Assembly: GCA_965194655.1 (NCBI GenBank)
Contig: OZ239148.1
Span: forward strand, 1,860,001 to 1,924,000
Direction: 5' to 3'
Source: Hahnella lacustris
GTDB lineage: Bacteria; Pseudomonadota; Gammaproteobacteria; Burkholderiales; Burkholderiaceae_A
DNA: 64,000 nucleotides
The translations under genes were made by a program, and so were the position numbers. Each line of letters starts with the position of its first letter. The first letter of the stretch is position 1. Shown here one piece after another: positions 8,289-17,694 of the stretch. A model generated the notes under the pieces. That model had not been told where the DNA came from and ran no database searches. It worked only from the letters and a program-made list of their open reading frames with translations.

Positions 8289-9689
8289 TTAAAAGGGAAG
8301 CTGCAGCTGCGCGTTCATGGCCAAAAAGCTGGCCCGGAACTCTGCCTGGATGCGAGCCAAGGCGGCATCGTTTTCCGCCTCAAAGCGCAGCACCACCACC
8401 GGGGTGGTGTTTGAGGGACGAGCCAGTCCAAATCCATCTTGGTACTCCACCCGAATGCCATCGATGGTAATGCGAGAGACAGCCGAAGGAAACACGCCGG
8501 TCTGCGCCAACTCGGCCACCATGCGATGGTTTTCGCCCTCGGCGGTTTTGATCTGCAGCTCGGGCGTAGAGCGCGCATTGGGCAGGGACTCGAGCAGCGC
8601 CGAAGGGTTGTCTTCGCGCGACAAGATTTCCAGCAGCCGCGCCGCAGTATAGAGGCCGTCATCAAAGCCATACCAACGGTCATTGAAGAAGATGTGGCCA
8701 CTCATTTCCCCAGCTAGGGGCGCACCCGTCTCCCGAAGTTTGGACTTGATCAGCGAGTGGCCCGTTCGCCACATCAGGGGCACTCCGCCATGATCCAGAA
8801 TGTCCTGGGTGAGCAGTCGACTGCACTTCACGTCGTAAATGATCTGTGCCCCTGGGTTTTTGGAGAGGACCTCTCGGGCATAGAGCATGAGCTGACGATC
8901 AGGGAAAATGATCTGGCCCGAGGCGGTCACCACGCCCAGCCGGTCGCCGTCTCCATCGAACGCCAATCCCAGATCGAGGCCCTGCTCATGAATGGTGCGC
9001 TGGAGGTCCTCGAGGTTGTGGGGGTCTGCTGGGTCGGGGTGGTGGTTGGGGAAGTTTCCATCAATCTCACAAAAGAGCTCGGTCACCTCACAGCCCAGCG
9101 CGCGCAGGAGCTGCGGCCCGAGCGCTCCGGCCACGCCATTGCCCGCGTCTACCGCAATGCGCAGCGGGCGCGCGAGTGTGACATCACTGGTGATGCGTCC
9201 CAGGTAATCGGACCGCACGTCTCGAGTGGTGCTGCTGCCCGCTCGAAGACCCTGATCCAGAAAGGCTTGAACTCGGCCATCCACAAGCCCCGCACGCAGG
9301 GTCTGAATGTCTTCTCCCGCAAGGGTCTTTCCACCCAACATCATCTTGAGGCCGTTGTACTGAGGAGGGTTATGGCTGCCGGTGATGGCCACACCTGTGC
9401 CGGTACCCAGCAGGTAGGTGGCAAAGTAGACCAACGGGGTGGGCACCATTCCAATATCGACCACATCGATGCCCGCCTCATTGAGTCCGCGCGTCAAAGC
9501 AGCCTGAAGGCGGGGACCTGAGAGACGGCCATCGCGGCCAACCACGCAGCGGGTCTGACCATCGAGGGTCATCTGCCAGCCCAGCGCGTGACCGATCTGG
9601 CGAACCCCGTCCTCCGTGAGGGTCTCATCCACCACCCCTCGAATGTCATACGCCTTGAAGATGCCTGCGGGGGGGAGGACGGTCTGCAT
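8289..9689 (-). CDS. Phosphomannomutase/phosphoglucomutase (AlgC type)
   Basis: 466 residues, normal length for the alpha-D-phosphohexomutase family. The active-site phosphoserine loop TGSHNP (Ser105), metal loop DGDGDR (245-250) and sugar-binding loop GEMSGH (327-332) are all intact. It interconverts hexose 1- and 6-phosphates and can supply mannose-1-P to GDP-mannose, the precursor used by gmd/fcl at 29.7-31.8 kb, as well as glucose-1-P for LPS. The start is supported by AGGAG six bases ahead. It is divergent from apaH. Confidence 0.94.
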   Translation of the reverse strand: MQTVLPPAGIFKAYDIRGVVDETLTEDGVRQIGHALGWQMTLDGQTRCVVGRDGRLSGPRLQAALTRGLNEAGIDVVDIGMVPTPLVYFATYLLGTGTGVAITGSHNPPQYNGLKMMLGGKTLAGEDIQTLRAGLVDGRVQAFLDQGLRAGSSTTRDVRSDYLGRITSDVTLARPLRIAVDAGNGVAGALGPQLLRALGCEVTELFCEIDGNFPNHHPDPADPHNLEDLQRTIHEQGLDLGLAFDGDGDRLGVVTASGQIIFPDRQLMLYAREVLSKNPGAQIIYDVKCSRLLTQDILDHGGVPLMWRTGHSLIKSKLRETGAPLAGEMSGHIFFNDRWYGFDDGLYTAARLLEILSREDNPSALLESLPNARSTPELQIKTAEGENHRMVAELAQTGVFPSAVSRITIDGIRVEYQDGFGLARPSNTTPVVVLRFEAENDAALARIQAEFRASFLAMNAQLQLPF

Positions 9690-9749
9690 GCGGTGCTCCT
9701 GGAAAAGACCTCTCTGACGGAGGTGGTGCTTTTATTTTACGATGGCCCT

Positions 9750-10559
9750 ATGGCGATTTATGCAATTGGAGATATTCAAGGCTGTGCAGACAGCCTCAAG
9801 GCCCTGGTGGCGCAGCTCAAATTCAAGCCCGGGCGAGATCAGCTCTGGTGCGTGGGCGACCTCGTCAACCGTGGGCCCCAGTCGGCTGAAGTCCTGCGCC
9901 TCATTCGAGCGGCTGGACCGCACGCGATCGCCGTACTGGGCAACCATGACCTGCATCTTCTGGCCGTGGCCTGCGGCGCACGCAAGGCTGCTGCCTCTGA
10001 CACGCTTGCCGATGTCCTGGCCGCACCCGACGCTGCAGACCTGCTTCATTGGCTTCGGCATCGGCCCCTCGCGCACGCAGAGGGTCAGAACCTCCTCGTC
10101 CACGCGGGCGTGCTGCCCAACTGGACCCTGACCGATACGCTTCGTTACGCACAGGAGGTCAGTGCTCGCCTGGCCAGCGACCATTGGCAGGAGTTTCTGT
10201 ACGAAATGTATGGCAATAGCCCCGCCCACTGGCGTGATGGGCTCACAGGACAGGCTCGCCTCCGAGCGATTGTGAATGTGCTCACTCGCATGCGGTACCT
10301 CGATCGTGCCACCGGTGACTTGGAGTTCAAGTGCAAGCTCAGCCCTGCGCTGGCGCCAGACATACTCATCCCTTGGTTCGATATGCCGGGCAGAAAGACC
10401 GCTCGCCAAACTGTGGTGTTTGGGCACTGGTCCACCCTCGGCGTACACGTGCGCCCCAAACTGCTCGCCCTAGACTCCGGGTGTGTCTGGCAGGGCTATC
10501 TCACTGCAGTGCGGTTGGACGATCGGTCACTCTTTCAGCAGGTCGGCTTGGAGCATTAA
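9750..10559 (+). CDS. apaH: Bis(5'-nucleosyl)-tetraphosphatase, symmetrical
   Basis: 269 residues from the ATG at 9750 (MAIYAIGDIQGC). The frame is open further upstream, but that part lies inside the divergent mutase gene. PPP-family metal motifs are in order: GDIQGC (7-12), GDLVNRGP, GNHD, with the later HAGV and FGHW. ApaH hydrolyses Ap4A to two ADP and also decaps Np4-capped RNA. A GGAGG lies too far upstream (about 26 bases) to be a normal ribosome site. The 3' end overlaps plsC by 59 bases, convergently. Confidence 0.94.
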   Translation: MAIYAIGDIQGCADSLKALVAQLKFKPGRDQLWCVGDLVNRGPQSAEVLRLIRAAGPHAIAVLGNHDLHLLAVACGARKAAASDTLADVLAAPDAADLLHWLRHRPLAHAEGQNLLVHAGVLPNWTLTDTLRYAQEVSARLASDHWQEFLYEMYGNSPAHWRDGLTGQARLRAIVNVLTRMRYLDRATGDLEFKCKLSPALAPDILIPWFDMPGRKTARQTVVFGHWSTLGVHVRPKLLALDSGCVWQGYLTAVRLDDRSLFQQVGLEH

Positions 10560-11310
10560 GCCGGATCGGATCGGCAATCATCGGATAGAGGGCATGCGCC
10601 AGGGCGCGTCGGTCTGGCGTGGCGTCCCCATGGACAAGATGCTGGGCATCCACCGGGCGATGCAGTATGGGGTTCGCGCTCAATCCCCGGGCACTCATGA
10701 TGGCGACAATCGACTGCACCAGCGTCATGTCACCAATGTACGCCGGAATGGTGGTGGGCTGTCCATGCTGAAAATACCTCAGCGTCAGTGGCCGCATGGG
10801 AAGGCTGGGTCGGTGCTCGATCAGTGCAAAGAAGTTCGCGTGAAACTTGAGCACGGTGTGACCATCACTGGTGGTGCCTTCGGGGAAGAACATGATGCGC
10901 GCACCGTGATCGAGCAGCACCTGGGCCTCATTCATCACCTCCTTGATGGCAGATCGACGGCCTCGCTCAATGTAGAGCGTGCCAGAGGCCGTCACCAGAG
11001 GCCCAATCACTGGCCAGCTTCGGATGTCCGACTTGGCAATGAAGGTGATGGGCTCCAGCGCTTGGAGCACAAAGATGTCGATCCAAGAGATGTGGTTGCT
11101 CACCACCAGACAAGGCGAGGGAAACTGAATATCGCCCTCGGGGGCAAGTCGCACGCCACAAATGCCCAGAACCCCACGCGCGAAGATTCGGAGGCTGCGT
11201 TTGCGTCCGATGGGCCCCATCAGTCGAAGCCCGGTGAGTGCCCAGAGCAGGCCAAACAGCACCCAGCCAACCAGTGCCGGCAGCCGCCAGGCCAGACGAA
11301 GCACCCGCAT
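10501..11310 (-). CDS. plsC: 1-acyl-sn-glycerol-3-phosphate acyltransferase
   Basis: 269 residues. A hydrophobic N-terminus (WVLFGLLWALTGLRL) anchors it in the inner membrane. The acyltransferase block I is NHISWID (about 71-77; the usual form is NHxxxxD) and block III is FFPEGTTSDG near 139. It converts lysophosphatidic to phosphatidic acid. It lies 2 bases downstream of pyrX and ends the leftward run yqgE-ruvX-pyrB-pyrX-plsC. Confidence 0.93.
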   Translation of the reverse strand: MRVLRLAWRLPALVGWVLFGLLWALTGLRLMGPIGRKRSLRIFARGVLGICGVRLAPEGDIQFPSPCLVVSNHISWIDIFVLQALEPITFIAKSDIRSWPVIGPLVTASGTLYIERGRRSAIKEVMNEAQVLLDHGARIMFFPEGTTSDGHTVLKFHANFFALIEHRPSLPMRPLTLRYFQHGQPTTIPAYIGDMTLVQSIVAIMSARGLSANPILHRPVDAQHLVHGDATPDRRALAHALYPMIADPIRLNAPSRPAERVTDRPTALQ

Positions 11311-11312
11311 GC

Positions 11313-12611
11313 TTAAGTGGTCGAGAGTCCCTGGCGATACACCAGGCGGCCATCGACCAGGGTGGCTTTCACGCGGCCTTCGAGCTCGCGCCCAATAAAG
11401 GGGGTGTTTCTGCCCTGGGTGTGCAGGGTGTCGGCTGTGATCAGCCAGGGCTCCTCGGGCGCATAGACGCAGAGATCTGCCTGGCCACCCTCGCGAATCT
11501 CGCCCGCGTCGCGCTTGAGAATGCGTGCGGGGCCGGAGGTGAGCAAGGCCAGAGTCTTCTCCACAGACGCTTTGTGATCACGCGCCCAGGCCAAGGCCAG
11601 CGGCAACAGAAGCTCCAATCCGATCACACCCGGCTCTGCCTCTCCGAAGGGCAGCTGCTTCGCATCGTCATCCACTGGCGAATGATCGGAACAGATGGCA
11701 TCGATCGTGCCGTCTTGAAGGGCGGCAGCAATGGCCTCACGGTCGCGCTGGCTTCGGAAAGGCGGATCCACTCGACAGTTGCTGTCGTAGTCGCCAATGT
11801 CGAGGTCCGTCATGTGCAGGTGGTGAACGGCTACATCGGCGGTGATGGGCAGGCCCTCGGCCTTCGCCTTGCGCACCAGCTCGAGGCCGGCTGCTGAGGA
11901 GAGCCGACAGAGGTGCAGCCGAACCCCGGTCTGACGCACCAGCTCAAAGAGGGTGTAGAGACGAATGGTCTCATTGGCCACAGGCACGCCAGGCAAGCCC
12001 ATCCGACCGGCCGTCGGGCCGCTGTGCGCCACGCCGCTCGCGCCCAGCCAGGGGTCGCGTGCATAGGCCCACACGGTGTAGTCGAAGGTCTTGGCGTACT
12101 GCATGGCCCGGAACAAGACCTGGGTGTCGACCAATGGGTGAGTGGCCTGCGAGAAGCCCACACAGCCAGCCTCGGTGAGCTCTGCCATTTCAGTGAGTTG
12201 CTCGCCCTTGAGGCCTGCGGTGAGGGCACCGAGCGGATGCACATGAGCCTGGGCCAAGAGTCGAGCGCGATGCTTGAGCATCTCGACCAGTCCAGGCTCA
12301 TCCAGTGGAGGGTCGGTGTCGGGCGGACAGACCAGGCGGGTGACGCCGCCCGCAATGGCTGCACGCATCTCGGACTCAAGCGTCGCCTTGTACTCAAAGC
12401 CCGGCTCGCGCAGCCGTGCGGATAGGTCGATGAGCCCTGGCAAGACCCAGAGGCCCTCGGCGTTGATGGTGAGGCTTGGCTCAAAGCCAGCCAGGCCTGC
12501 GCCAACCTCGGTGATGGCCTGGATGCTTCCGTTCGCAATGTAGAGGTCGCGCGCTGCTGCTCCGTGGAGCAGGCCGCCTCGGATCAGAATGTGGGGAAAG
12601 GAGGGGTTCAT
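11313..12611 (-). CDS. pyrX: Dihydroorotase-like subunit lacking metal ligands (PyrX / PyrC')
   Basis: 432 residues with an amidohydrolase fold matching dihydroorotase over its whole length. The metal-binding H-x-H of the active site, normally in D-x-H-x-H-x-R-EPG, is replaced: the protein reads DLSARLREPG near residue 62, so both histidines are gone. Other positions such as VHHLHMTD and CSDHSPVD remain. In Pseudomonas an analogous inactive homologue assembles with aspartate transcarbamoylase into a dodecamer, and the four-base ATGA overlap with pyrB here suggests the same partnership. A catalytic pyrC must then exist elsewhere. Confidence 0.92.
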   Translation of the reverse strand: MNPSFPHILIRGGLLHGAAARDLYIANGSIQAITEVGAGLAGFEPSLTINAEGLWVLPGLIDLSARLREPGFEYKATLESEMRAAIAGGVTRLVCPPDTDPPLDEPGLVEMLKHRARLLAQAHVHPLGALTAGLKGEQLTEMAELTEAGCVGFSQATHPLVDTQVLFRAMQYAKTFDYTVWAYARDPWLGASGVAHSGPTAGRMGLPGVPVANETIRLYTLFELVRQTGVRLHLCRLSSAAGLELVRKAKAEGLPITADVAVHHLHMTDLDIGDYDSNCRVDPPFRSQRDREAIAAALQDGTIDAICSDHSPVDDDAKQLPFGEAEPGVIGLELLLPLALAWARDHKASVEKTLALLTSGPARILKRDAGEIREGGQADLCVYAPEEPWLITADTLHTQGRNTPFIGRELEGRVKATLVDGRLVYRQGLSTT

Positions 12612-13573
12612 GCGTGGACTCGATTCAGAATGCTCATGACGGCCATGCGCACCGCAATGCCAAAGGTGACCTGATGGAGGATGACAGAGCGCGCGCCATC
12701 CGCCACCAGTGAGTCGATTTCAACGCCTCGGTTCATGGGACCAGGATGCATCACAATCGCATCGGACTTGGCCACGCGCAGCCGCTCCTCGGTGAGGCCA
12801 TAGTGCTTGAAATACTCCTGAGGGCTCGGCAGCATGGCGCCTCTCATGCGCTCATTCTGAAGGCGAAGGGCAATCACCACATCGACATCCTGCAGCCCTT
12901 GCTCGAGGTCCGTGTACGGCGTCACCCCCATCTCTCGAAGCCCTGAAGGCATGAGCGTGAGAGGCGCAATCACCCGAATATCCGGCACCCCAAGGGTGGT
13001 CAGGGCGTGAATGTCAGAGCGCGCAACGCGGGAGTGCAGCACATCGCCCACAATCGCCACGCGAAGGTTCTGGAACTCCCCCTTGAAGTGGCGAATGGTA
13101 AACATGTCGAGCAGGGCCTGCGTGGGGTGCGCATGACGCCCGTCGCCCGCGTTCATGATGTGAATGTGCGGCGCGACCTGATTCACATGCCGCGCAATCA
13201 GGTAAGGGGCGCCACTCTGCGCATGACGCACCACGAACATGTCAGCCTTCATGGCCGCCAGGTTGTCGATGGTGTCGAGCAGCGACTCTCCCTTGGCGGT
13301 GCTCGATTTGTTCACATCCAGGTTCACCACACGAGCAGCCAGTTTGGTGGCTGCAATCTCAAAGGTGGTGCGCGTCCGCGTGGAGTTCTCGAAGAAAATA
13401 TTGAAGATGGTCTTGCCGGCCAGCAGGTCGGCATTTCGGACCTCCATGCGGTCAAGATCCACAAAGTCGCGAGCGTGATCCAGAACCTGCAGCATGACGG
13501 CTCGGGGCAGGCCCTCGGTCGACAACAGGTGGTTTAACTCACCGCGCGCGTTCAGCTGGATGGACTTTGGCAT
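12608..13573 (-). CDS. pyrB: Aspartate carbamoyltransferase catalytic chain
   Basis: 321 residues. The carbamoyl-phosphate loop is FFENSTRTRTTFE (STRTR near 64-68), with the loop STAKGESLLDT near 90 and HPGPMNRGVEI near 278. It catalyses the first committed step of pyrimidine synthesis. Its start overlaps the end of ruvX by 35 bases and its stop overlaps pyrX by four. No pyrR attenuation gene lies upstream, unlike in some relatives. Confidence 0.96.
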   Translation of the reverse strand: MPKSIQLNARGELNHLLSTEGLPRAVMLQVLDHARDFVDLDRMEVRNADLLAGKTIFNIFFENSTRTRTTFEIAATKLAARVVNLDVNKSSTAKGESLLDTIDNLAAMKADMFVVRHAQSGAPYLIARHVNQVAPHIHIMNAGDGRHAHPTQALLDMFTIRHFKGEFQNLRVAIVGDVLHSRVARSDIHALTTLGVPDIRVIAPLTLMPSGLREMGVTPYTDLEQGLQDVDVVIALRLQNERMRGAMLPSPQEYFKHYGLTEERLRVAKSDAIVMHPGPMNRGVEIDSLVADGARSVILHQVTFGIAVRMAVMSILNRVHA

Positions 13574-13985
13574 TCAACAACCCTTGCAGAAGTATGGCCG
13601 CGGCCTCGGCATCGATCTGAGCGTCGCCCGGCGCCAGTGCGGAAGTGTAGCGCTCATCCTCAAGAATGACGGGCCTCGCAAACCGGCCCTCGAGCTGACG
13701 AGCAAAACGCTCGCAACGCTGAGCAAACGGGTGCGCTTGGCCATCCGGATAGACCGGAAGCCCCACCACCAGACCAGTGGGCTGCCACTCCCGAATGAGT
13801 GCCTCGATGGCGGCAAAGCGCTGGGCGATGGGGGTACTCGCCACCACGGTGAGCGGACGAGCGCCGCCCGTGAGGCCGTTTCCAATGGCGACCCCAATTC
13901 TCTTTTCACCAAAATCGAAGGCCAGCAGAACGCCAGCCAGAGCATCAGGCGTGACCAACGGCCCCGGAGAGGTTGACCGGGTCAA
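13539..13985 (-). CDS. ruvX: YqgF/RuvX-family Holliday-junction resolvase-like pre-16S rRNA nuclease
   Basis: 148 residues. The RNase-H-like first strand AFDFGEKRIGVAIGN carries the catalytic Asp, and LEDERYTSALA and the final acidic segment IDAEAAAILLQGLL supply the other acidic residues. YqgF matures the 16S rRNA 5' end in E. coli. It overlaps yqgE by 41 bases and pyrB by 35, so the starts of all three genes nest inside the preceding gene. A start slightly further in is possible. Confidence 0.93.
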   Translation of the reverse strand: MTRSTSPGPLVTPDALAGVLLAFDFGEKRIGVAIGNGLTGGARPLTVVASTPIAQRFAAIEALIREWQPTGLVVGLPVYPDGQAHPFAQRCERFARQLEGRFARPVILEDERYTSALAPGDAQIDAEAAAILLQGLLNAKVHPAERAR

Positions 13986-14586
13986 CCCCCAGCGAGCGAA
14001 AGGCTGCGCTCAGGCGCTCCTCAATGGGGAGCGAGAAGAGAAGCGCATGGTCGTGCAGGGGCACGGTGAGCCAGGCATTGGCTGCAAGCTCTGCATCGAG
14101 CTGCCCTTCCGACCAGCCCGAGTAGCCCAGGGCCACCGTGATTCGGTCGGGTCCTTTGCCATTCGCGGTGGCCTCGAGGATGTCTCTGGAGGAGGTGAGC
14201 CCAATGCTGCCGGTCATGGCCAGGGTGGAGCTCCAGCTCCCCTTGGGCTCATGGAGCACGAATCCACGGTCGGTCTGCACCGGGCCGCCCAGCAGCACGG
14301 GAGTGTCTTCGAGAGGATGGCCTTCAAGGCTGAGGTCGAGGCGGCTAAAGAGCGTGCCCAGCGTCATCTCGGAGACTCGGTTGATCACCAAGCCCATGGC
14401 GCCCTTGGGTGTGTGTTCTGCCACGAAGACCACAGACCCACCAAACTGTGGATCGGTGAGAGAGGGCATGGCCACCAGCAATTGACCCGCCACCGAGGGA
14501 AAGACCTGGCCGTCTGGGGTCATAGGGACCTCCTCGTCCGCCTGTTCCAAGGCATGATTGAATTCTTCGGTCCAGAGTTGACCCAT
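13945..14586 (-). CDS. yqgE: UPF0301 / YqgE-AlgH family protein
   Basis: 213 residues, with the family hallmarks GQLLVAMPSLTDPQFGGSVVFVAEH, PKGAMGLVINR and LLGGPVQTDRGFVLHEP. The biochemical role is not firmly established; the Pseudomonas homologue was reported as a regulator of alginate genes. It is the first gene of the leftward yqgE-ruvX-pyrB-pyrX-plsC run. The N-terminus is about 20 residues longer than in many homologues, so the MTPDG methionine (residue 22) could be the true start. Confidence 0.9.
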   Translation of the reverse strand: MGQLWTEEFNHALEQADEEVPMTPDGQVFPSVAGQLLVAMPSLTDPQFGGSVVFVAEHTPKGAMGLVINRVSEMTLGTLFSRLDLSLEGHPLEDTPVLLGGPVQTDRGFVLHEPKGSWSSTLAMTGSIGLTSSRDILEATANGKGPDRITVALGYSGWSEGQLDAELAANAWLTVPLHDHALLFSLPIEERLSAAFRSLGVDPVNLSGAVGHA

Positions 14587-14612
14587 GCAGCAAATTCTAA
14601 CAGTCCTTTTTT

Positions 14613-16139
14613 ATGCGCCACATAACCCCCTGCAGCTTAGTCTGGATTCGCCGCGACCTGCGCCTCGATGATCATGCGGCGCTTGCTCGCGCACTCAAGT
14701 ACCCTGAGCCCATTGCATTGGTGTTTGTCTTTGACGAGACCATCCTGGCGCCCCTTCGTGAGCATCCTCAGGCGAACACGCAAGATGGGCTCACCCGTGA
14801 TCGTCGGGTGGCCTTCATCCACGCCAGTCTCCGGGAGATCGATGCTCAGCTGCGCACCTTGGGTAGCCAGCTCGTGGTGCGACACGGAGATCCTCAGGCC
14901 TGCATCCCTGAACTGGCACAGACGCTCGCTGCGGTGCGGGTGGTTTACGCCCACGATGACGAACCCACCGCAAAGCGCCGCGATGCGGGCGTGGCGGAGC
15001 GTCTCTCTGCCATGGGCCTCTCGACTGAATCCGTGAAAGACCACTGCATCTTTGAACGACAGGACGTGCTCACCGGCGCTGGTCGATTCTTCTCTGTCTT
15101 CACCCCCTATAAGAATGCCTGGCTCAAACGCCTGGCTGCAGAACCTCAAGCCATCGAGCCTCACGACACCTCCAAACTCTCAGACCGTGCCCTCCAGATG
15201 CTCCCGACCGACACGCTTGCCCTGCCCAGTCTGGCCTCCATGGGCTTTGCAGAGTCCAGCGATGTCGCGGCCACCCAACCGGGCGCATCGGGTGCACAGG
15301 CTCTGCTGACCGACTTTCTTCCCCGCCTGGGGCTCTACAAAGAGGCCCGAGACTTCCCCAGCAAACGCGGCCCCTCTTACCTCTCCGTCCATCTCAGGTT
15401 CGGGACGGTGAGCGTTCGTCAGTTGGTACGGCAAGCGCGGGCCGTGATTCAGTGCAGCCCCTCCGAGGCCGAGGGCGCTCAGACATGGCTGTCGGAGCTG
15501 ATCTGGCGAGACTTCTATATTCAGATACTGGCCAACGCCCCTCATGTCGTGCAGGGCGCCTTTAAGCCAGAGTACGACCGTATCGCGTGGCTCACAGAGG
15601 GCCCACTGTATGAGGCCCGATTTGCGGCCTGGTGTGAGGGCCGCACAGGCTATCCGCTGGTGGATGCGGGCATGCGCCAGCTCAACGAGACCGGCTATAT
15701 GCACAACCGGCTCCGAATGGTGGTGGCCAGTTTTCTGACCAAAGACCTGGGGGTCCACTGGAAGCGCGGTGAAGACTACTTTGCGCTTCGCCTGAATGAC
15801 TTCGATCTCTCTGCGAACAATGGAGGATGGCAGTGGGCTGCCTCCACCGGCTGCGATGCCCAGCCTTACTTCCGAATCTTCAATCCGGTGAGCCAGAGCG
15901 AGAAGTTCGACCCCAAAGGCCAGTTCATTCGACGCTATGTGCCCGAACTCTCATCCTTGCCTGATGCGGCGATCCATGCCCCATGGGAGGCCGGAGCGCT
16001 GGTGCTCGAGCAGGCTGGCATTCAGTTGGGGAGAGCCTACCCGTACCCGGTGGTGGATCACGCTCAGGCCCGAGCGGAGACGCTGGAGCGGTTTGCGGTC
16101 GTCAAGAAACTGGCAGAGTCTGGGCCAGATCCGGCTTAG
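14613..16139 (+). CDS. phrB: Deoxyribodipyrimidine photolyase
   Basis: 508 residues. The N-terminal antenna-binding Rossmann domain begins SLVWIRRDLRLDDHAAL. The FAD domain shows WLSELIWRDFYIQIL near 293, the conserved YPLVDAGMRQL near 350 and the FAD/substrate block WAASTGCDAQPYFRIFNP near 410. It repairs cyclobutane pyrimidine dimers using visible light. No clear ribosome site precedes the ATG. Its last four bases overlap the convergent rubredoxin gene. Confidence 0.95.
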   Translation: MRHITPCSLVWIRRDLRLDDHAALARALKYPEPIALVFVFDETILAPLREHPQANTQDGLTRDRRVAFIHASLREIDAQLRTLGSQLVVRHGDPQACIPELAQTLAAVRVVYAHDDEPTAKRRDAGVAERLSAMGLSTESVKDHCIFERQDVLTGAGRFFSVFTPYKNAWLKRLAAEPQAIEPHDTSKLSDRALQMLPTDTLALPSLASMGFAESSDVAATQPGASGAQALLTDFLPRLGLYKEARDFPSKRGPSYLSVHLRFGTVSVRQLVRQARAVIQCSPSEAEGAQTWLSELIWRDFYIQILANAPHVVQGAFKPEYDRIAWLTEGPLYEARFAAWCEGRTGYPLVDAGMRQLNETGYMHNRLRMVVASFLTKDLGVHWKRGEDYFALRLNDFDLSANNGGWQWAASTGCDAQPYFRIFNPVSQSEKFDPKGQFIRRYVPELSSLPDAAIHAPWEAGALVLEQAGIQLGRAYPYPVVDHAQARAETLERFAVVKKLAESGPDPA

Positions 16140-16300
16140 ATTTCCACCATCTCAAAATCGGACTTCTGCGCACCGCATTCAGGGCAGGTCCAAGTGATGG
16201 GAACATCCTCCCAGGCGGTTCCGGGGGCGATTCCCTCTTCAGGAACGCCAGCTGCTTCGTCATAGATCCAGCCGCAAATCAGGCACATGTAGGTTTTCAT
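16136..16300 (-). CDS. Rubredoxin
   Basis: A small 54-residue gene read from the minus strand. It begins MKTYMCLICGWIYDE and has the two knuckles CLICGW (C6, C9) and CPECGA (C39, C42), which bind one iron. The ATG at 16300 is preferred over the adjacent one at 16303 because AGGA then lies at the right distance (5 bases). Rubredoxins are soluble one-electron carriers. The gene sits between phrB and the divergent hemL, a placement common in Burkholderiales. Confidence 0.95.
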   Translation of the reverse strand: MKTYMCLICGWIYDEAAGVPEEGIAPGTAWEDVPITWTCPECGAQKSDFEMVEI

Positions 16301-16354
16301 CATCGTCCTGCCACTAAAATTGACGCCATTCTATCGTTGAAGGGCTTTTCCCCC

Positions 16355-17662
16355 ATGATCCAGCGCAATGTTCCTCAGAGTGAAGCCCTGTTCGCCCAGG
16401 CCCAGCAGACCATCCCCGGGGGAGTGAACTCTCCGGTTCGGGCCTTTCGCTCGGTCGGCGGAACCCCACGATTCTTTGAGCGTGCGCAGGGCGCCTACCT
16501 CTGGGATGCCGACGGCCACCGCTACGTGGACACCATCTGCTCCTGGGGTCCTGCCATTGTTGGGCACGCCCATCCAAAGGTGCTTGAGGCCATCTCGAAG
16601 GCCGCCAGCCATGGGCTCTCGTTTGGCGCCCCCACCCGAGGTGAGGTGGCTCTGGCTGAATGGGTGCGGGCTCACCTGCCCTCCATGGAAATGATGCGGC
16701 TCACCTCCAGCGGAACCGAGGCCACCATGTCGGCCATTCGCGTGGCGCGCGGCTATACCGGACGCAGCAAGATTGTGAAGTTCGAGGGCTGCTATCACGG
16801 TCACGTGGACAGCCTTCTGGTGAAGGCGGGCTCAGGGCTGCTCACCTTTGGAAACCCTGACTCCGCAGGGGTGCCTGCAAGTTTTGCCGCAGAAACCATC
16901 GTGCTCGACTACAACGATATCGCAGGGGTGGTGAGCTGCTTCGCGGAGCACGGAGCCGAGATCGCGGCGGTCATCGTGGAGCCCATCGCCGGCAATATGA
17001 ACCTGGTGCGCCCGCTCCCCGGATTTCTCGAGACACTGCGGGACCAGTGCACCCAGCATGGCAGCGTGCTGATTTTTGATGAGGTGATGACGGGGTTCCG
17101 TGTTGGCGCCCAAGGGGTTCAGGGTCTCACCGGTATACAGCCTGACCTCACCACCCTGGGCAAGGTCATTGGCGGCGGCATGCCCATGGGCGCCTTTGGA
17201 GGGCGCAAAGACATCATGCAGGTGGTCGCCCCGTTGGGGCCCGTTTATCAGGCCGGCACGCTCTCGGGCAACCCAGTGGCGGTGGCTGCGGGACTGGCCA
17301 CCCTGGAGCTCGTCTCTGAGCCCGGCTTCTTCGATCGCCTCGGGGCCACCACCTCGGACCTGATGGCAGGCCTCTGCGACGTGGCTCGTGAGGCTGGGGT
17401 CCCTGCTTTCTCCGCAGACAGCGTGGGCGGCATGTTCGGCATCTACTTCAGCGCGCGAACCCCACAGACCTTGGCCGACGTGACCGCCAGCGACCGAGCC
17501 GCATTCAATCGGTTTTTCCACGCCATGCTCAACCGCGGCGTGTACCTCGCACCCTCGGCCTACGAGGCAGGCTTTCTGTCGATTCAGCACGAAGGGGAGC
17601 CCGTCGACCTCATTCTTGAGGCTGCGCGTGAGTCCTTCCAGGAGTGCATGGCCTCAGCCTAA
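16355..17662 (+). CDS. hemL: Glutamate-1-semialdehyde 2,1-aminomutase
   Basis: 435 residues starting MIQRNVPQSEALFAQAQQ. The frame is open upstream, but that stretch is the rubredoxin gene on the other strand. PLP-enzyme features are FDEVMTGFRVG (Asp-Glu binding the cofactor), and the PLP lysine in TTLGKVIGGGMPMGAFGG near 260-275. TSSGTEATMSAIRVARG near 117 is a substrate/PLP phosphate loop. It makes 5-aminolevulinate for tetrapyrroles. AAGGG lies about 10 bases ahead of the start. Confidence 0.96.
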   Translation: MIQRNVPQSEALFAQAQQTIPGGVNSPVRAFRSVGGTPRFFERAQGAYLWDADGHRYVDTICSWGPAIVGHAHPKVLEAISKAASHGLSFGAPTRGEVALAEWVRAHLPSMEMMRLTSSGTEATMSAIRVARGYTGRSKIVKFEGCYHGHVDSLLVKAGSGLLTFGNPDSAGVPASFAAETIVLDYNDIAGVVSCFAEHGAEIAAVIVEPIAGNMNLVRPLPGFLETLRDQCTQHGSVLIFDEVMTGFRVGAQGVQGLTGIQPDLTTLGKVIGGGMPMGAFGGRKDIMQVVAPLGPVYQAGTLSGNPVAVAAGLATLELVSEPGFFDRLGATTSDLMAGLCDVAREAGVPAFSADSVGGMFGIYFSARTPQTLADVTASDRAAFNRFFHAMLNRGVYLAPSAYEAGFLSIQHEGEPVDLILEAARESFQECMASA

Positions 17663-17694
17663 GCGCGGTCTGCAGGGTGGAGGCCGAACAAGCC

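Noticed and set aside
8757..9521. 254-codon frame opposite the phosphohexomutase
   Set aside because: It is a shadow of a gene with all active-site motifs intact on the other strand.
15983..16354. 124-codon N-terminal extension of hemL
   Set aside because: It overlaps phrB on the same strand and the rubredoxin gene on the opposite strand. The family start is at 16355.
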